Below are positions 52,968 through 62,649 of a DNA stretch of 64,000 nucleotides, in pieces. The notes below the pieces were generated by a model, which worked only from the letters and a program-made list of their open reading frames with translations, made no database searches and was not told the origin of the DNA. The DNA lies in NCBI RefSeq assembly GCF_003096015.2, contig NZ_CP029185.2, positions 526,501-590,500 of the forward strand, read 5' to 3'. The position numbers and the translations under genes are program-made. Origin of the DNA: Limnobaculum parvum (GTDB lineage: Bacteria > Pseudomonadota > Gammaproteobacteria > Enterobacterales > Enterobacteriaceae). The first letter of the stretch is position 1, and the number at the start of each line of letters is the position of its first letter.

Positions 52968-54885
52968 GATAGAAACCTCTTTTGCTGATTTAGGCTTATC
53001 AGCACCTTTATTAAAAGCATTGACCGATATGGGATATGAAAAACCATCCCCGATTCAGTCTGCTTGTATTCCACACCTGCTGGAAGGTCGCGATGTATTA
53101 GGCATGGCGCAAACCGGTAGCGGTAAAACGGCGGCGTTTGCATTGCCGTTTCTTAACAATATTCAAGCCGATATGGCCTGCCCACAGGTTCTGGTATTGG
53201 CACCAACCCGTGAATTAGCTGTTCAGGTGGCGGAAGCCTGTACTGAATACGCTAAAAATATGTCGGGTGTTCGCGTAGTTGCCCTGTACGGTGGTCAGCG
53301 CTATGACGTTCAACTGCGTGCTTTACGTCAGGGTCCACAAATTGTAGTAGGCACCCCAGGTCGTCTGTTAGATCACCTGAAACGCGGTACATTAGATTTA
53401 TCTAAACTGAAAGGTTTAGTGCTGGATGAAGCTGATGAAATGTTACGCATGGGCTTTATTGAAGACGTTGAAACCATCATGGCGCAGATCCCGGCTGAAC
53501 ATCAGACCGCACTGTTCTCTGCTACCATGCCGGAAGCAATTCGTCGTATTACCCGTCGTTTCATGAAAGATCCGCAGGAAGTTCGCATTCAATCCAGCGT
53601 CGTGAATACGCCCGCTATCAGCCAGAGTTACTGGACGGTATTTGGTATGCGTAAAAACGAAGCGCTGGTTCGTTTTCTGGAATCTGAAGATTTTGACGCG
53701 GCGATTATCTTTGTTCGCACCAAAAATGCTACGTTGGAAGTTGCTGAAGCATTAGAGCGCAGCGGCTATAACAGCGCCGCGTTAAACGGCGATATGAATC
53801 AGGCTCTGCGTGAGCAAACTCTGGAGCGTCTGAAGAATGGTCGCCTGGATATTCTGATTGCTACTGATGTTGCTGCACGTGGTTTAGACGTCGAACGTAT
53901 CAGCCTAGTTGTAAACTATGACATCCCAATGGATTCAGAGTCTTATGTTCACCGTATTGGTCGTACTGGCCGTGCGGGGCGTGCAGGCCGTGCATTACTG
54001 TTCGTTGAGAACCGTGAGCGTCGCTTACTACGCAATATTGAACGTACTATGAAAATTACTATTCCTGAAGTTGATTTGCCTTCAGGTGAGCTGTTAAGCA
54101 AGCGCCGTTTAGAGAAGTTTGCTACTCGCGTTAGCCAGCAACTGGAAAGCAGCGATTTGGATCAATATCGTGCGCTGTTGGCTAAATTACAGCCGACGGA
54201 AGAGCAGGACATTGAAACACTGGCAGCTGCACTGCTGAAGATGGCTCAGGGTGAACGTCCATTGATTCTGCCACCGGATGCGCCAGCCGATCGTCGTCCT
54301 CGCCGTGAAATGCGCGATCGTGACGATCGTGGTAGCAACGATCGTTTTGGTCGTCGTGAACGCGATAACAGCAACAGTAACAGCCGCGAGGCACCACCAC
54401 GCCGCGAACGTCGTGACGTTGGCGAAATGGAGATGTATCGCATTGAAGTGGGTCGTGATGATGGTGTTGAAGTTCGCCATATCGTTGGTGCTATCGCCAA
54501 TGAGGGAGATATCAGCAGCCGTTACATCGGTAACATCAAATTGTACGCCACTCATTCAACGATCGAGTTGCCAAAAGGGATGCCTGGAGAGCTGTTACAG
54601 CACTTCACCAAAACGCGTGTACTGAATAAACCATTAAATATGCAACTGATGGGTGATGCACCTGCCAGTGAGCCTCGCCGTGGTGGCGGTGGTCACCGTG
54701 ATGGTGCCCCTGCTGGTGGTGGTGAGCGTCGTCCTTTTAATGGTGAACGTCGTTCTTCTGGCAATGGTGGCGCGGGTCGTGGTCGTGATGGTCAATCCCG
54801 AGGTCCACGCCGTGAGGCTGGTAACGGTAACCGTGAAGGTGGCAATAGCGCCCCACGTCGCCGTTCATATTCTAGTAATGAATAA
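52960..54885 (+). CDS. deaD: Cold-shock DEAD-box RNA helicase
   Basis: DeaD (CsdA) unwinds RNA during 50S assembly and mRNA decay, especially at low temperature. The 641-residue protein has motif I AQTGSGKT at 50-57, motif II DEAD at 156-159, SAT and HRIGRTGRAGRAG. An RNA-binding domain (about 480-560) and a long Gly/Arg-rich tail (GGGGHRDGAPAGGG, GRGRDG) follow. GAGG precedes the ATG by 9 bases. A strong terminator follows. It works with PNPase, encoded just upstream. Confidence 0.96.
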   Translation: MSEIETSFADLGLSAPLLKALTDMGYEKPSPIQSACIPHLLEGRDVLGMAQTGSGKTAAFALPFLNNIQADMACPQVLVLAPTRELAVQVAEACTEYAKNMSGVRVVALYGGQRYDVQLRALRQGPQIVVGTPGRLLDHLKRGTLDLSKLKGLVLDEADEMLRMGFIEDVETIMAQIPAEHQTALFSATMPEAIRRITRRFMKDPQEVRIQSSVVNTPAISQSYWTVFGMRKNEALVRFLESEDFDAAIIFVRTKNATLEVAEALERSGYNSAALNGDMNQALREQTLERLKNGRLDILIATDVAARGLDVERISLVVNYDIPMDSESYVHRIGRTGRAGRAGRALLFVENRERRLLRNIERTMKITIPEVDLPSGELLSKRRLEKFATRVSQQLESSDLDQYRALLAKLQPTEEQDIETLAAALLKMAQGERPLILPPDAPADRRPRREMRDRDDRGSNDRFGRRERDNSNSNSREAPPRRERRDVGEMEMYRIEVGRDDGVEVRHIVGAIANEGDISSRYIGNIKLYATHSTIELPKGMPGELLQHFTKTRVLNKPLNMQLMGDAPASEPRRGGGGHRDGAPAGGGERRPFNGERRSSGNGGAGRGRDGQSRGPRREAGNGNREGGNSAPRRRSYSSNE

Positions 54886-54940
54886 GATGTAATGGTCTAT
54901 GGGTAAAGGTTTGTAAGCCTTTATTCATTAAAAATTACAT

Positions 54941-54980
54941 AAAAAGCACCAGTGATGACTCTCATCTGGTGCTTTTTTTT
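54941..54980 (+). terminator. Intrinsic terminator after deaD
   Basis: AAAAAGCACCAG pairs with CTGGTGCTTTTTTTT; additional pairs extend into the loop. The long T-run and the A-run on the 5' side allow use on both strands. Confidence 0.9.
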
Positions 54981-55116
54981 ATTATGCTATTATATAAATA
55001 GGAGTATTCACCTATTGCCATTATTGATGGGTTTAATCTGATATTAAACTGAAGCCTGCATATAATGAGGTGAAAGGTTTTGTTTAATTTGTATTTAATT
55101 TACGGATAATTAACAC

Positions 55117-55875
55117 ATGAACATAGAAAAAAACATTTTAGCTATTCCTGCATTACCTATTATTCAAAGTACTGTTGTAGCATCAGCTCCGACCTTTGGC
55201 GGTGGACGTCATGATGGCCATATGAATATATTATGTGCATTAGTTCGTGGCGATAAGACACCAGAAGAAGTAGCTAACTACTTAAAAGACAATGTTATTG
55301 ATACTTCTAACGATAAATCATTCTCGTTATTTGTTGGTGAGCGTCGTCCAGAGCAAGATGCGGCCTGTGCAGCGTATATTGCTTCAACCGTCTTAATCAC
55401 GCCTAATTTTGCTGAATTTTTGGAGCCTACGTCAGATAAATCTGACGACAATAAAGATGGCAAGCAAGAGTTCGCCATTAACCAAGAACGTCTCAATGCG
55501 TCATTAACCACTAAGTTGGCCGTCGCTTTGGCTAACGTTGATATATTTTCTTTGATTGCCCGAATTTTACCGGAGAAACTTACGGTTGAAGCTTACCGTA
55601 CTGAAATCGCTCGTCTGTTTGGTTTATTAGCGCCAGTATATATGGAGCGCGTTCAAGCTTATTTTCATAATGGCTTAACTTTCAACTTATTACAGATGCA
55701 GAACAACCAATTCACTTTTACCAGTTCAAATGGTTATGTGTTCAATTTTGATATTAACGGTTTGAGCCTGAAGTTAGGTGGAATCAACTGGTATGGTCGC
55801 GGTCAGTTAATGGGTCAGGATCACTTACTGAATGTGGATTACTTCACGCCAAAAGTAGCTGAGTTACTGAAATAA
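55117..55875 (+). CDS. Unrecognised 252-residue protein
   Basis: I do not recognise this family. No signal peptide or membrane helix is evident. The N-terminal half contains FGGGRHDGHMNILCALVRGD and FVGERRPEQDAACAAYIAST; an acidic Lys/Asp-rich linker (SDKSDDNKDGKQE) lies near residues 108-120. The middle looks helical. The C-terminal ~60 residues look beta-rich, with NGYVFNFDINGLSLKLGGIN then WYGRGQLMGQDHLL. The gene is alone on its transcript, bounded by the deaD terminator and its own perfect terminator. GGA lies about 10 bases upstream of the ATG. Codon use looks like its neighbours. Confidence 0.75.
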   Translation: MNIEKNILAIPALPIIQSTVVASAPTFGGGRHDGHMNILCALVRGDKTPEEVANYLKDNVIDTSNDKSFSLFVGERRPEQDAACAAYIASTVLITPNFAEFLEPTSDKSDDNKDGKQEFAINQERLNASLTTKLAVALANVDIFSLIARILPEKLTVEAYRTEIARLFGLLAPVYMERVQAYFHNGLTFNLLQMQNNQFTFTSSNGYVFNFDINGLSLKLGGINWYGRGQLMGQDHLLNVDYFTPKVAELLK

Positions 55876-55890
55876 TTTTTACGGTAACAA

Positions 55891-55931
55891 TCGCAATAAA
55901 AAAACGGCCTTTGTGCCGTTTTTTATTGCGA
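55891..55931. terminator. Strong bidirectional terminator after the 252-residue gene
   Basis: TCGCAATAAAAAAACGGC pairs almost perfectly with GCCGTTTTTTATTGCGA (one extra A on the 5' side) around CTTTGT. A- and T-runs within the arms allow termination on either strand. Confidence 0.9.
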
Positions 55932-56172
55932 TAAACTTTGCTGAATTACACAAATACATCACAGTTTTTTTACATGTTATTGGGTAAAATAACGCGGCTC
56001 TGATGCTAACAGCTCAGCGTCTGTTCGTTACTTAATACTGCAATACATCAATTCTTATCTTGTTTGTCGCCTTCTGGCTGGCAAGTGCTGATACTGTTCC
56101 TGATTAAGATTGATTTATCACTATTGAGAACAATTATTTATTTAAAATAATTTTTTCAAGGATAAGAAATCT

Positions 56173-57396
56173 ATGCGTTGGCAAGATTTTAAAACCCAGT
56201 ACCTGATAAAGTTCTGGGCCCCTCTCCCTGCGGTTATTGCAGCGGGTATTCTTTCTACTTACTACTTTGGTTTAACCGGTACTTTTTGGGCGGTAACGGG
56301 TGAATTTACCCGCTGGGGTGGCCATATTGCTCAGCTATTTGGTGCCGATCCTCAACAATGGGGTTATTTCAAAGTGATTGGTCTTGAAGGAACACCGCTG
56401 GATCGAATTGATGGCATGATGATTATTGGTATGTTCGGTGGCTGTATTGCTGCTGCACTATGGGCCAATAATATTAAGCTGCGTTTACCACAACATCGGG
56501 TCCGTATTTTTCAGGCGGTACTGGGGGGCATTATTGCTGGTTTCGGCGCTCGTTTAGCGATGGGCTGTAATTTGGCTGCTTTCTTTACCGGTATTCCACA
56601 GTTTTCACTGCATGCCTGGTTTTTTGCGCTGGCGACGGCGGTGGGCTCTTACTTCGGCGCTCGTTTTACCTTGTTACCGATATTTCGGATACCGATCAAA
56701 TTGCAAAAGGTCAGTGCTGCATCACCATTGACTCAAAAACCTGCTCAGGCTCGCCGTCGTTTTCGCATCGGTATGATTATTTTCCTGTTGATGGTTATCT
56801 GGGGAATGGTGGAGATGACCAGCAGCCCTAAACTGGGTATTGCGATGCTGTTTGGTCTGGGGTTTGGCTTACTGATTGAACGGGCTCAAATCTGTTTCAC
56901 ATCGGCTTTCCGCGACCTGTGGATCACCGGGCGTACTCATATGGCGAAAGCTATTATTATCGGTATGGCGGTAAGTGCCATTGGTATCTTCAGCTATGTA
57001 CAGATGGGGGCTCATCCAAAAATTATGTGGGCTGGGCCAAATGCGGTATTGGGTGGCTTGCTGTTTGGTTTCGGTATTGTATTAGCGGGCGGCTGTGAAA
57101 CTGGCTGGATGTATCGTGCCGTTGAAGGACAAGTTCATTATTGGTGGGTAGGTATAGGTAACGTTATCGGTGCAACTATTCTGGCCTATTATTGGGACGA
57201 TATCGCCCCGGCGCTGGCGACCAACTATGACAAGGTAAATCTGCTTGATACTTTTGGTCCTTATGGTGGTCTGTTAGTTACCTATATTTTGTTAGCTTTA
57301 GTCTTTGCTGTCATGCTGTGGTGGGAAAAACACTTTTTTGCCAAAAAGAATGCCCAAAGCGCCATTTCTCTTGATACCAGTAAGGACGTCGCATGA
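56173..57396 (+). CDS. yedE: YeeE/YedE-family membrane transporter
   Basis: A 407-residue inner-membrane protein with about ten helices in two similar halves. Each half carries the conserved Gly-Cys signature: RLAMGCNLAAFFTGI (first half) and LAGGCETGWMYRA (second half). Relatives import thiosulfate (TsuA/YeeE), and YedE has been linked to sulfur or selenium use. It is nearly collinear with E. coli YedE (start MRWQDFKTQYLIKFWAPLPA). The stop overlaps the yedF start (ATGA), so the two are coupled. Confidence 0.92.
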   Translation: MRWQDFKTQYLIKFWAPLPAVIAAGILSTYYFGLTGTFWAVTGEFTRWGGHIAQLFGADPQQWGYFKVIGLEGTPLDRIDGMMIIGMFGGCIAAALWANNIKLRLPQHRVRIFQAVLGGIIAGFGARLAMGCNLAAFFTGIPQFSLHAWFFALATAVGSYFGARFTLLPIFRIPIKLQKVSAASPLTQKPAQARRRFRIGMIIFLLMVIWGMVEMTSSPKLGIAMLFGLGFGLLIERAQICFTSAFRDLWITGRTHMAKAIIIGMAVSAIGIFSYVQMGAHPKIMWAGPNAVLGGLLFGFGIVLAGGCETGWMYRAVEGQVHYWWVGIGNVIGATILAYYWDDIAPALATNYDKVNLLDTFGPYGGLLVTYILLALVFAVMLWWEKHFFAKKNAQSAISLDTSKDVA

Positions 57397-57638
57397 GTCA
57401 CGATAATCTAAATATAGTTCCGAATTACCGTTTAGATATGGTGGGTGAGCCTTGCCCTTATCCTGCGGTTGCAACATTAGAAGCGATGCCTCAGTTAAAG
57501 GCAGGGGAAATACTGGAAGTGATCAGTGATTGCCCGCAATCCATCAACAATATTCCTCTTGATGCCAAAAATCATGGCTATGAGGTGTTGGATATTCAGC
57601 AGGATGGGCCAACTATTCGTTATTTAATCAGAAAATAG
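57393..57638 (+). CDS. yedF: TusA-like sulfurtransferase-family protein YedF
   Basis: An 81-residue SirA/TusA-fold protein with the motif LDMVGEPCPYPA (the CPxP cysteine, here C22) and the C-terminal DIQQDGPTIRYLI. TusA relatives carry a persulfide on this cysteine and hand sulfur to acceptors. Being translated from a 4-base overlap with the YedE transporter implies it receives the imported sulfur or selenium species (inference). It matches E. coli YedF with a slightly longer N-terminus. Confidence 0.93.
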   Translation: MSHDNLNIVPNYRLDMVGEPCPYPAVATLEAMPQLKAGEILEVISDCPQSINNIPLDAKNHGYEVLDIQQDGPTIRYLIRK

Positions 57639-57646
57639 TCGGAAAC

Positions 57647-57681
57647 AACGGGGCAATGATGATGTTTCACATTGCCCCGTT
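57647..57681. terminator. Hairpin between convergent yedF and the dehydrogenase gene
   Basis: AACGGGGCAATG at 57647-57658 pairs perfectly with CATTGCCCCGTT at 57670-57681 (12 bp, 11-base loop). No T-run follows on either strand, so it may work as a shared end-hairpin for both genes. Confidence 0.65.
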
Positions 57682-57693
57682 AGTACGTCGGAT

Positions 57694-58650
57694 TTAATTC
57701 ACCACGTTTTGTGGTTTACTGGCGATGAAGTGCTTCAGGTTGTTGACCGTAATTTCCATCAGGCGCAGACGAGCTTCTTTTGGCGCCCAGGCAATATGAG
57801 GCGTAATAATGCAGTTACGGGCATTAAGCAGCGGGTTATTTTCTGACGGCGGTTCGACGGACAGTACATCCAACCCTGCACCGGCAACTTTTCCACTGTT
57901 CAATGCATCAGCCAGATCTTGTTCGACGATTAACCCACCACGCGAGGTGTTAAGCAGCATTACACCGTCTTTCATTTTGGCGATATTACTCTGATTAATC
58001 AGACCGGTGTTTTGTTCTGTCAGCGGGCAGTGCAAACTAATTACATCCGACTCCGCGAGCAAATGATCTAACGTAACGACGCGTAAATTAGGTTGTTCAA
58101 TGCTTTTGTTCTGGCTCGGGGTGTACACCAGAACTTCCATGCCCATAGCCAGTGCTATTTTGGCAAAGGCCGACCCAATTCTACCATAGCCAATCAAACC
58201 TAATTTTTTACCCATCAGTTCTATTAACGGTGAATGCCAGTAGCAAAAGTCTATACTGTTTGACCAGCCACCGGAGCGTGCATCGCTGCTGTGTTCGCCA
58301 ACGTGGTGACATAGTTCCAGTAATAGGGCTGTGCTTAACTGAGCAACTGCCATAGTGCTGTAACTTGGCACATTACATACCGGAATATCGTTTTGACGAG
58401 CCGCTTTAATATCTACAATGTTATAACCGGTAGCTAATACACCAATCATTTTAATCGAATGGCATTGTTCAATTGTCTGCTGGCTAATCGGTGTTTTATT
58501 GGTTAATACAATGTCAGCGTCACCAATTCGTTCGACAATCAGTTCTACGGGAGTGCGGTCGTAAACCGTTAACTGACCCAGTTGTTCAATATCAGTCCAA
58601 GAGATATCTCCTGGATTAAGCGTATGACCATCTAAGATAACTATTTTCAT
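57694..58650 (-). CDS. D-2-hydroxyacid dehydrogenase
   Basis: A 318-residue NAD(P)-dependent enzyme of the glycerate/phosphoglycerate dehydrogenase superfamily. The Rossmann motif is GLIGYGRIGSAFA (about residues 152-164). The catalytic triad fits Arg in NTSRGGL, Glu in SVEPPSENNPL and His in ITPHIAWA. Similarity is closest to glycerate dehydrogenase-type (HprA-like) members, but the substrate cannot be fixed from sequence. Two adjacent ATGs occur (58653 and 58650); the second gives the usual MKIVILDG start. It is alone, convergent with yedF. Confidence 0.88.
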   Translation of the reverse strand: MKIVILDGHTLNPGDISWTDIEQLGQLTVYDRTPVELIVERIGDADIVLTNKTPISQQTIEQCHSIKMIGVLATGYNIVDIKAARQNDIPVCNVPSYSTMAVAQLSTALLLELCHHVGEHSSDARSGGWSNSIDFCYWHSPLIELMGKKLGLIGYGRIGSAFAKIALAMGMEVLVYTPSQNKSIEQPNLRVVTLDHLLAESDVISLHCPLTEQNTGLINQSNIAKMKDGVMLLNTSRGGLIVEQDLADALNSGKVAGAGLDVLSVEPPSENNPLLNARNCIITPHIAWAPKEARLRLMEITVNNLKHFIASKPQNVVN

Positions 58651-58735
58651 CATTTACCAGATACCAGAATGTCCATTAATATTGAAAGTGATAATAGTGT
58701 TTGCTCCTATTGTTGTCTATCCACGATTCCTGACG

Positions 58736-59746
58736 TTACTTAGATAAATCAACCGAGATTTCCGCAATGAGTTCAAAAGAATGCATACGTGCAGGGTGGT
58801 CGAATATCTGCCCGTTAATCATGATCTCATCTGCATTGGTCTCTTTTAGCAAGTTTTGCAATCCGGTACGCACACCATTTTTATCGCCGATAATCGACAG
58901 GCTCAGTGTATGGTTAGCGCTGTAGAGTTCATGTTTGGCCACTACTGAATTAATATCTTCTACCGGATGTGGCAATGGGCCCGGTGTCCCACGCAGCATA
59001 TTGACAAAGTTTTGTTGTAAAGAGGTAAACATATACTCAGCCTCAGCACGGGTATCAGCTGCAATGGCATTAACGCAGACCATGGCGTAAGGTTTTTTCA
59101 GATCGGCGGATGGCTTGAACTCACGACGATATAGTTCCAGCGCCTGTAGCATCATCTCTGGAGCAAAGTGGGAGGCAAAAGCGTAAGGTAATCCCATGCG
59201 CGCAGCCAGTTGAGCGCCATACAAGCTTGAACCTAACAGCCAAACGGGAACTTGTAGTCCTTGGCCTGGAATCGCTTTTATGGTTTGAGTCGGCTTTTCA
59301 TCGTCAAAATAGCTTTTCAACTCGGCAATATTAGCCGGAAAGTTCTCTGAAGCGTCATGATCGTTACGGCGCAGGGCTTGTGCGGTTTCCTGATTGGTAC
59401 CGGGAGCTCGCCCTAAACCCAAATCAATACGGTCAGGATAGAGGGATGCTAAGGTGCCAAACTGTTCGGCAATCACCAACGGTGAATGGTTAGGTAACAT
59501 CACTCCACCGGCACCGACGCGAATGGTTGACGTCGCTCCGGCAATATAACCGACCAGTACGGAGGTCGCTGAACTGGCAATACCGGCCATGTTATGGTGT
59601 TCGGCCATCCAGTAACGATGATAACCAAGACGTTCTGCCAGAATGGCCAGCTCTTTTGAGCGAGTGAATGCTTGAGGAATAGTGCCACCCTGAACAATGG
59701 GTGAAAGATCAAGCACTGAAAGTGGTATGCTGGAAGAATTAGACAT
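58736..59746 (-). CDS. yhbW: Luciferase-like flavin monooxygenase (YhbW-like)
   Basis: A 336-residue member of the bacterial luciferase-like superfamily (FMN-dependent TIM barrel). Family hallmarks are YWMAEHHNMAGIASSATSVL, GGVMLPNHSPLVIAEQFG and RIDLGLGRAPGTNQ. Similarity to E. coli YhbW runs the whole length, ending NADEIMINGQIFDHPARMHS. In E. coli yhbW lies next to yhbV near deaD; here it follows yajR after 48 bases and may be co-transcribed with it. GGAG precedes the ATG. The physiological substrate is unknown. Confidence 0.88.
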   Translation of the reverse strand: MSNSSSIPLSVLDLSPIVQGGTIPQAFTRSKELAILAERLGYHRYWMAEHHNMAGIASSATSVLVGYIAGATSTIRVGAGGVMLPNHSPLVIAEQFGTLASLYPDRIDLGLGRAPGTNQETAQALRRNDHDASENFPANIAELKSYFDDEKPTQTIKAIPGQGLQVPVWLLGSSLYGAQLAARMGLPYAFASHFAPEMMLQALELYRREFKPSADLKKPYAMVCVNAIAADTRAEAEYMFTSLQQNFVNMLRGTPGPLPHPVEDINSVVAKHELYSANHTLSLSIIGDKNGVRTGLQNLLKETNADEIMINGQIFDHPARMHSFELIAEISVDLSK

Positions 59747-59794
59747 GCTGGTAATCTCCGTTATCGCTATTATTTAATAGATTGTCTCGCCGGG

Positions 59795-61174
59795 TTATGC
59801 CAACTGAGAGTGATACGAACTGATTAGCTGTTCCAATTTGGCCCGATTAGTTTTACCCGAATCGATTTTTACGTAGGCAGACTGTTCTTCCGGCACAATG
59901 ACCACATCATTCACGCCGGCAACCATTTTTAGATGGCTTTCTAGCAGACCGTCTTGTAACGCAGTTTCAGGTAATTCAATACGCAGGCTACTGACGTAAG
60001 GTGGTTGCTTCATTGTGGTGCTGAGTATCAACCACAACGCACAGAGTACAATGCAGCCAATAAATACGGTACTGGTTCCGTTAAGGCCAAATAACCATCC
60101 ACCCAAACTTCCGCCGATAGCCACACCAATAAATTGACTGGTCGAATAGACACCCATCGCTGTCCCTTTATAACCCGCAGGCGCTTCTTTACTTATCAGC
60201 GAAGGTAAGATGGCTTCCATGATATTGAAAGCAATAAAAAATAGCTGAACACCGACAAAAATAGTCCACAGGTGTTGCCCGCTGGAAAAAAGTATAGACT
60301 CTGAAATAAGAAGCAGTGCGACGCAGGTTAAAAATACTTGCTTCATCTTACGTTTTTTTTCCGCAATTATGATGAAGGGCACAACTGCGACAAAAGAAAC
60401 CAGCATAGTGACCAGATAAACCTTCCAGTGATCCGCAGGCATAAAACCAGCGTTTTCCATCGCGGCCGGTAGCGCGAGGAAGGTTGCCATTAGCAAGGTA
60501 TGTAGGCAGAGAATGCCAATATTCAGTTTCAGTAAACGTTCGTTTCTGAGCACTTTACTAAAACTGCCTTTTACCATACCGGATTCCCGATTTAACACAT
60601 GGCCGGAAGGATTGGGGATCAGGGTTAGTGTTAGTACTATTCCCGCCAGTGCCAGTATGGCGATGCCCCAGAACAGTGTATTAAGGCCGAAAGCATGAGT
60701 AACAATGGGGCCCAGTACCATTGCAATGGCAAAAGTAATTCCGAAGCTGACGCCGATAAACGCCATAGCTTTAGTGCGGTTTTGTTCTCTGGTCAGGTCA
60801 GAAAGCAGAGCCATAACGGCGGCGGCAATAGCGCCTGAGCCTTGTAGTGCACGCCCCAGAATTATGCCCCATATTGAATCACTCAAAGCAGCAATCATGC
60901 TGCCGATAGCAAAAATCAACAGTCCACCAACAATCAGAGGCTTACGGCCAACTCGATCGGAAATTAGGCCAAAAGGGATCTGGAAAATAGCCTGTGTCAG
61001 GCCGTAGATGCCAATGGCAAGGCCAATTAGCGGTTTGGTCGCTCCGGCCAGTGCCATACCGTAAGTGGTAAGAACTGGCAGTACCATAAACATTCCCAGC
61101 ATACGCAAGGAGAATACTAACCCCAGACCAAAGGTTGCCCGGCGTTCTCCCGGAGTCATTGCATAATCGTTCAT
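59795..61174 (-). CDS. yajR: MFS transporter YajR
   Basis: YajR is a proton-driven major facilitator with a C-terminal cytoplasmic ferredoxin-like (YAM) domain; its substrate is not settled. The 459-residue protein has twelve helices and MFS motif A (LISDRVGRKPLIVGG). The C-terminal domain (about 395-459) includes SAYVKIDSGKTNRAKLEQLI. It starts MNDYAMTPGERRATFGLG with GAGGTGAT just upstream. It is located beside cyoE, as in E. coli. Confidence 0.95.
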   Translation of the reverse strand: MNDYAMTPGERRATFGLGLVFSLRMLGMFMVLPVLTTYGMALAGATKPLIGLAIGIYGLTQAIFQIPFGLISDRVGRKPLIVGGLLIFAIGSMIAALSDSIWGIILGRALQGSGAIAAAVMALLSDLTREQNRTKAMAFIGVSFGITFAIAMVLGPIVTHAFGLNTLFWGIAILALAGIVLTLTLIPNPSGHVLNRESGMVKGSFSKVLRNERLLKLNIGILCLHTLLMATFLALPAAMENAGFMPADHWKVYLVTMLVSFVAVVPFIIIAEKKRKMKQVFLTCVALLLISESILFSSGQHLWTIFVGVQLFFIAFNIMEAILPSLISKEAPAGYKGTAMGVYSTSQFIGVAIGGSLGGWLFGLNGTSTVFIGCIVLCALWLILSTTMKQPPYVSSLRIELPETALQDGLLESHLKMVAGVNDVVIVPEEQSAYVKIDSGKTNRAKLEQLISSYHSQLA

Positions 61175-61411
61175 ATCACCTCAAATCACTTCGCGTCCAC
61201 TGCCGGAATTGTCTAACTGAAAACGAACAGCCTGTTGTTATTTTTATTCTGCTACTGATTAATTAATCCATTGGATTATAGCGTTGAATAGAATAGTGGT
61301 AAGCAGAATGAATTGCTTTATATTTCTGATAAAGATTGAGGTAACGACAAGATTTAAGATTAGATTAGCGACAGCACACTCAAGCAAGCGGCTGCCGCCA
61401 TGTTACGGTAA

Positions 61412-62305
61412 TTACGGCCAGACGAAGGTAATCAGAGACTCCGGTGCTGCCACCTGAGAATAGTCTACCGACATCATGATACTTAACGTGGTGATCGCCA
61501 CAATGGAGAAGATGAACAGCTTTCTTGCCCAAATTTTGTTATCTGTCGTTTTATAACCGGTTAAAGCCATAATCAACCAGCCAAAGCCGACGACTGCCGC
61601 AACAAACAGATAGCTATAACCTGCATAACCGCTGATGGTTAACATCAGGGTCGCCACAATAAAACCGATGATATACAGCGTAATGTGATTTTTGGTCACG
61701 GAAATCCCGCGTTTTACCGGTAGAACCGGAATCGACGCCGCCAGATAATCTTTATAGCGGAAAATAGCGATAGCGTATGAGTGAGGCATTTGCCACAGGC
61801 TGAAGATCACCAGCAGAATTAATGCCCCGGTATCAAACTGATTGCTCACCGCACAGTAACCGATAACCGGCGGAGCGGCACCAGACAGACTTCCTACTAG
61901 AGTACCGTAAACAGACTTACGTTTCAGATACAGACTGTATAGCCCCACATAAACCACGAACCCTAACAGAGCAAACTCTACCGCCAGTAAATTGGTATAG
62001 ACGTAGAGCAAGACAAAGCCAGCCATTCCCAGCAGACAAGCATAGAGAATAGTGATGGCAGGAGAGATTAACCCCTGAACCAGAACCCGGTTCTTGGTTC
62101 TTTCCATTAGGCAATCAATGTCTCGGTCAATATAGTTATTAAACACGCAGCCGGATGCTACCACCAGAGAAACGCCGATAATGGTGGCAAACAGCAGGGA
62201 GAAGTCCACATTGCCCTGAGAGGCGAGCAGGAACCCTCCAATGACTGAAATCATATTGCCAAAGATGATTCCCGGTTTGGTGACTAACAGATATTTCTTA
62301 ATCAT
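61412..62305 (-). CDS. cyoE: Heme o synthase (protoheme IX farnesyltransferase)
   Basis: CyoE farnesylates heme b to heme o for cytochrome bo3. The 297-residue UbiA-family membrane protein has the Asp-rich motif NNYIDRDID (about residues 56-64) and a second motif region YLKRKSVYGTLVG. It is the last gene of the cyoABCDE operon, 11 bases after cyoD. The 237-base gap downstream to yajR shows no obvious terminator. Confidence 0.96.
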   Translation of the reverse strand: MIKKYLLVTKPGIIFGNMISVIGGFLLASQGNVDFSLLFATIIGVSLVVASGCVFNNYIDRDIDCLMERTKNRVLVQGLISPAITILYACLLGMAGFVLLYVYTNLLAVEFALLGFVVYVGLYSLYLKRKSVYGTLVGSLSGAAPPVIGYCAVSNQFDTGALILLVIFSLWQMPHSYAIAIFRYKDYLAASIPVLPVKRGISVTKNHITLYIIGFIVATLMLTISGYAGYSYLFVAAVVGFGWLIMALTGYKTTDNKIWARKLFIFSIVAITTLSIMMSVDYSQVAAPESLITFVWP

Positions 62306-62316
62306 CTGAGTCGCTC

Positions 62317-62649
62317 TTAGTGAACCATCATGTTGATATTAAGGTTGTACATAATCCATAGTGAACCTACAACGACGATGGCGATTATCAATCCGGTGAA
62401 TACCAGAGCGACAAAGTTCCAGCCGCCCTCTGATTTTGTGTTCATATGTAAGAAATAGACCAAATGAACCACAATCTGGACTACGGCAAACAGGGAGATA
62501 GCCACGGCAAGCGTTGCCGGAGTGGCTGCCTCCGTCATTACCATCCAGAAAGGAATTGCCGTCAGAATAACTGAGAGCACAAACCCGATAAGATAAGACT
62601 TAACTGAGCCGTGGCTTGCGCCGGAAGCGTCTACAGCGGTATGTTTCAT
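62317..62649 (-). CDS. cyoD: Cytochrome bo3 oxidase subunit IV
   Basis: CyoD is the small subunit that helps assemble the copper site of the ubiquinol oxidase. The 110-residue protein has three membrane helices with the family segment VQIVVHLVYFLHMNTKSEGGWN. The start is immediately adjacent to the cyoC stop. Member of the cyo operon. Confidence 0.95.
   Translation of the reverse strand: MKHTAVDASGASHGSVKSYLIGFVLSVILTAIPFWMVMTEAATPATLAVAISLFAVVQIVVHLVYFLHMNTKSEGGWNFVALVFTGLIIAIVVVGSLWIMYNLNINMMVH

Noticed and set aside
54278..54892. Overlapping forward frames rich in Val within the deaD 3' part
   Set aside because: They are out-of-frame shadows of the Arg/Gly-rich DeaD tail.
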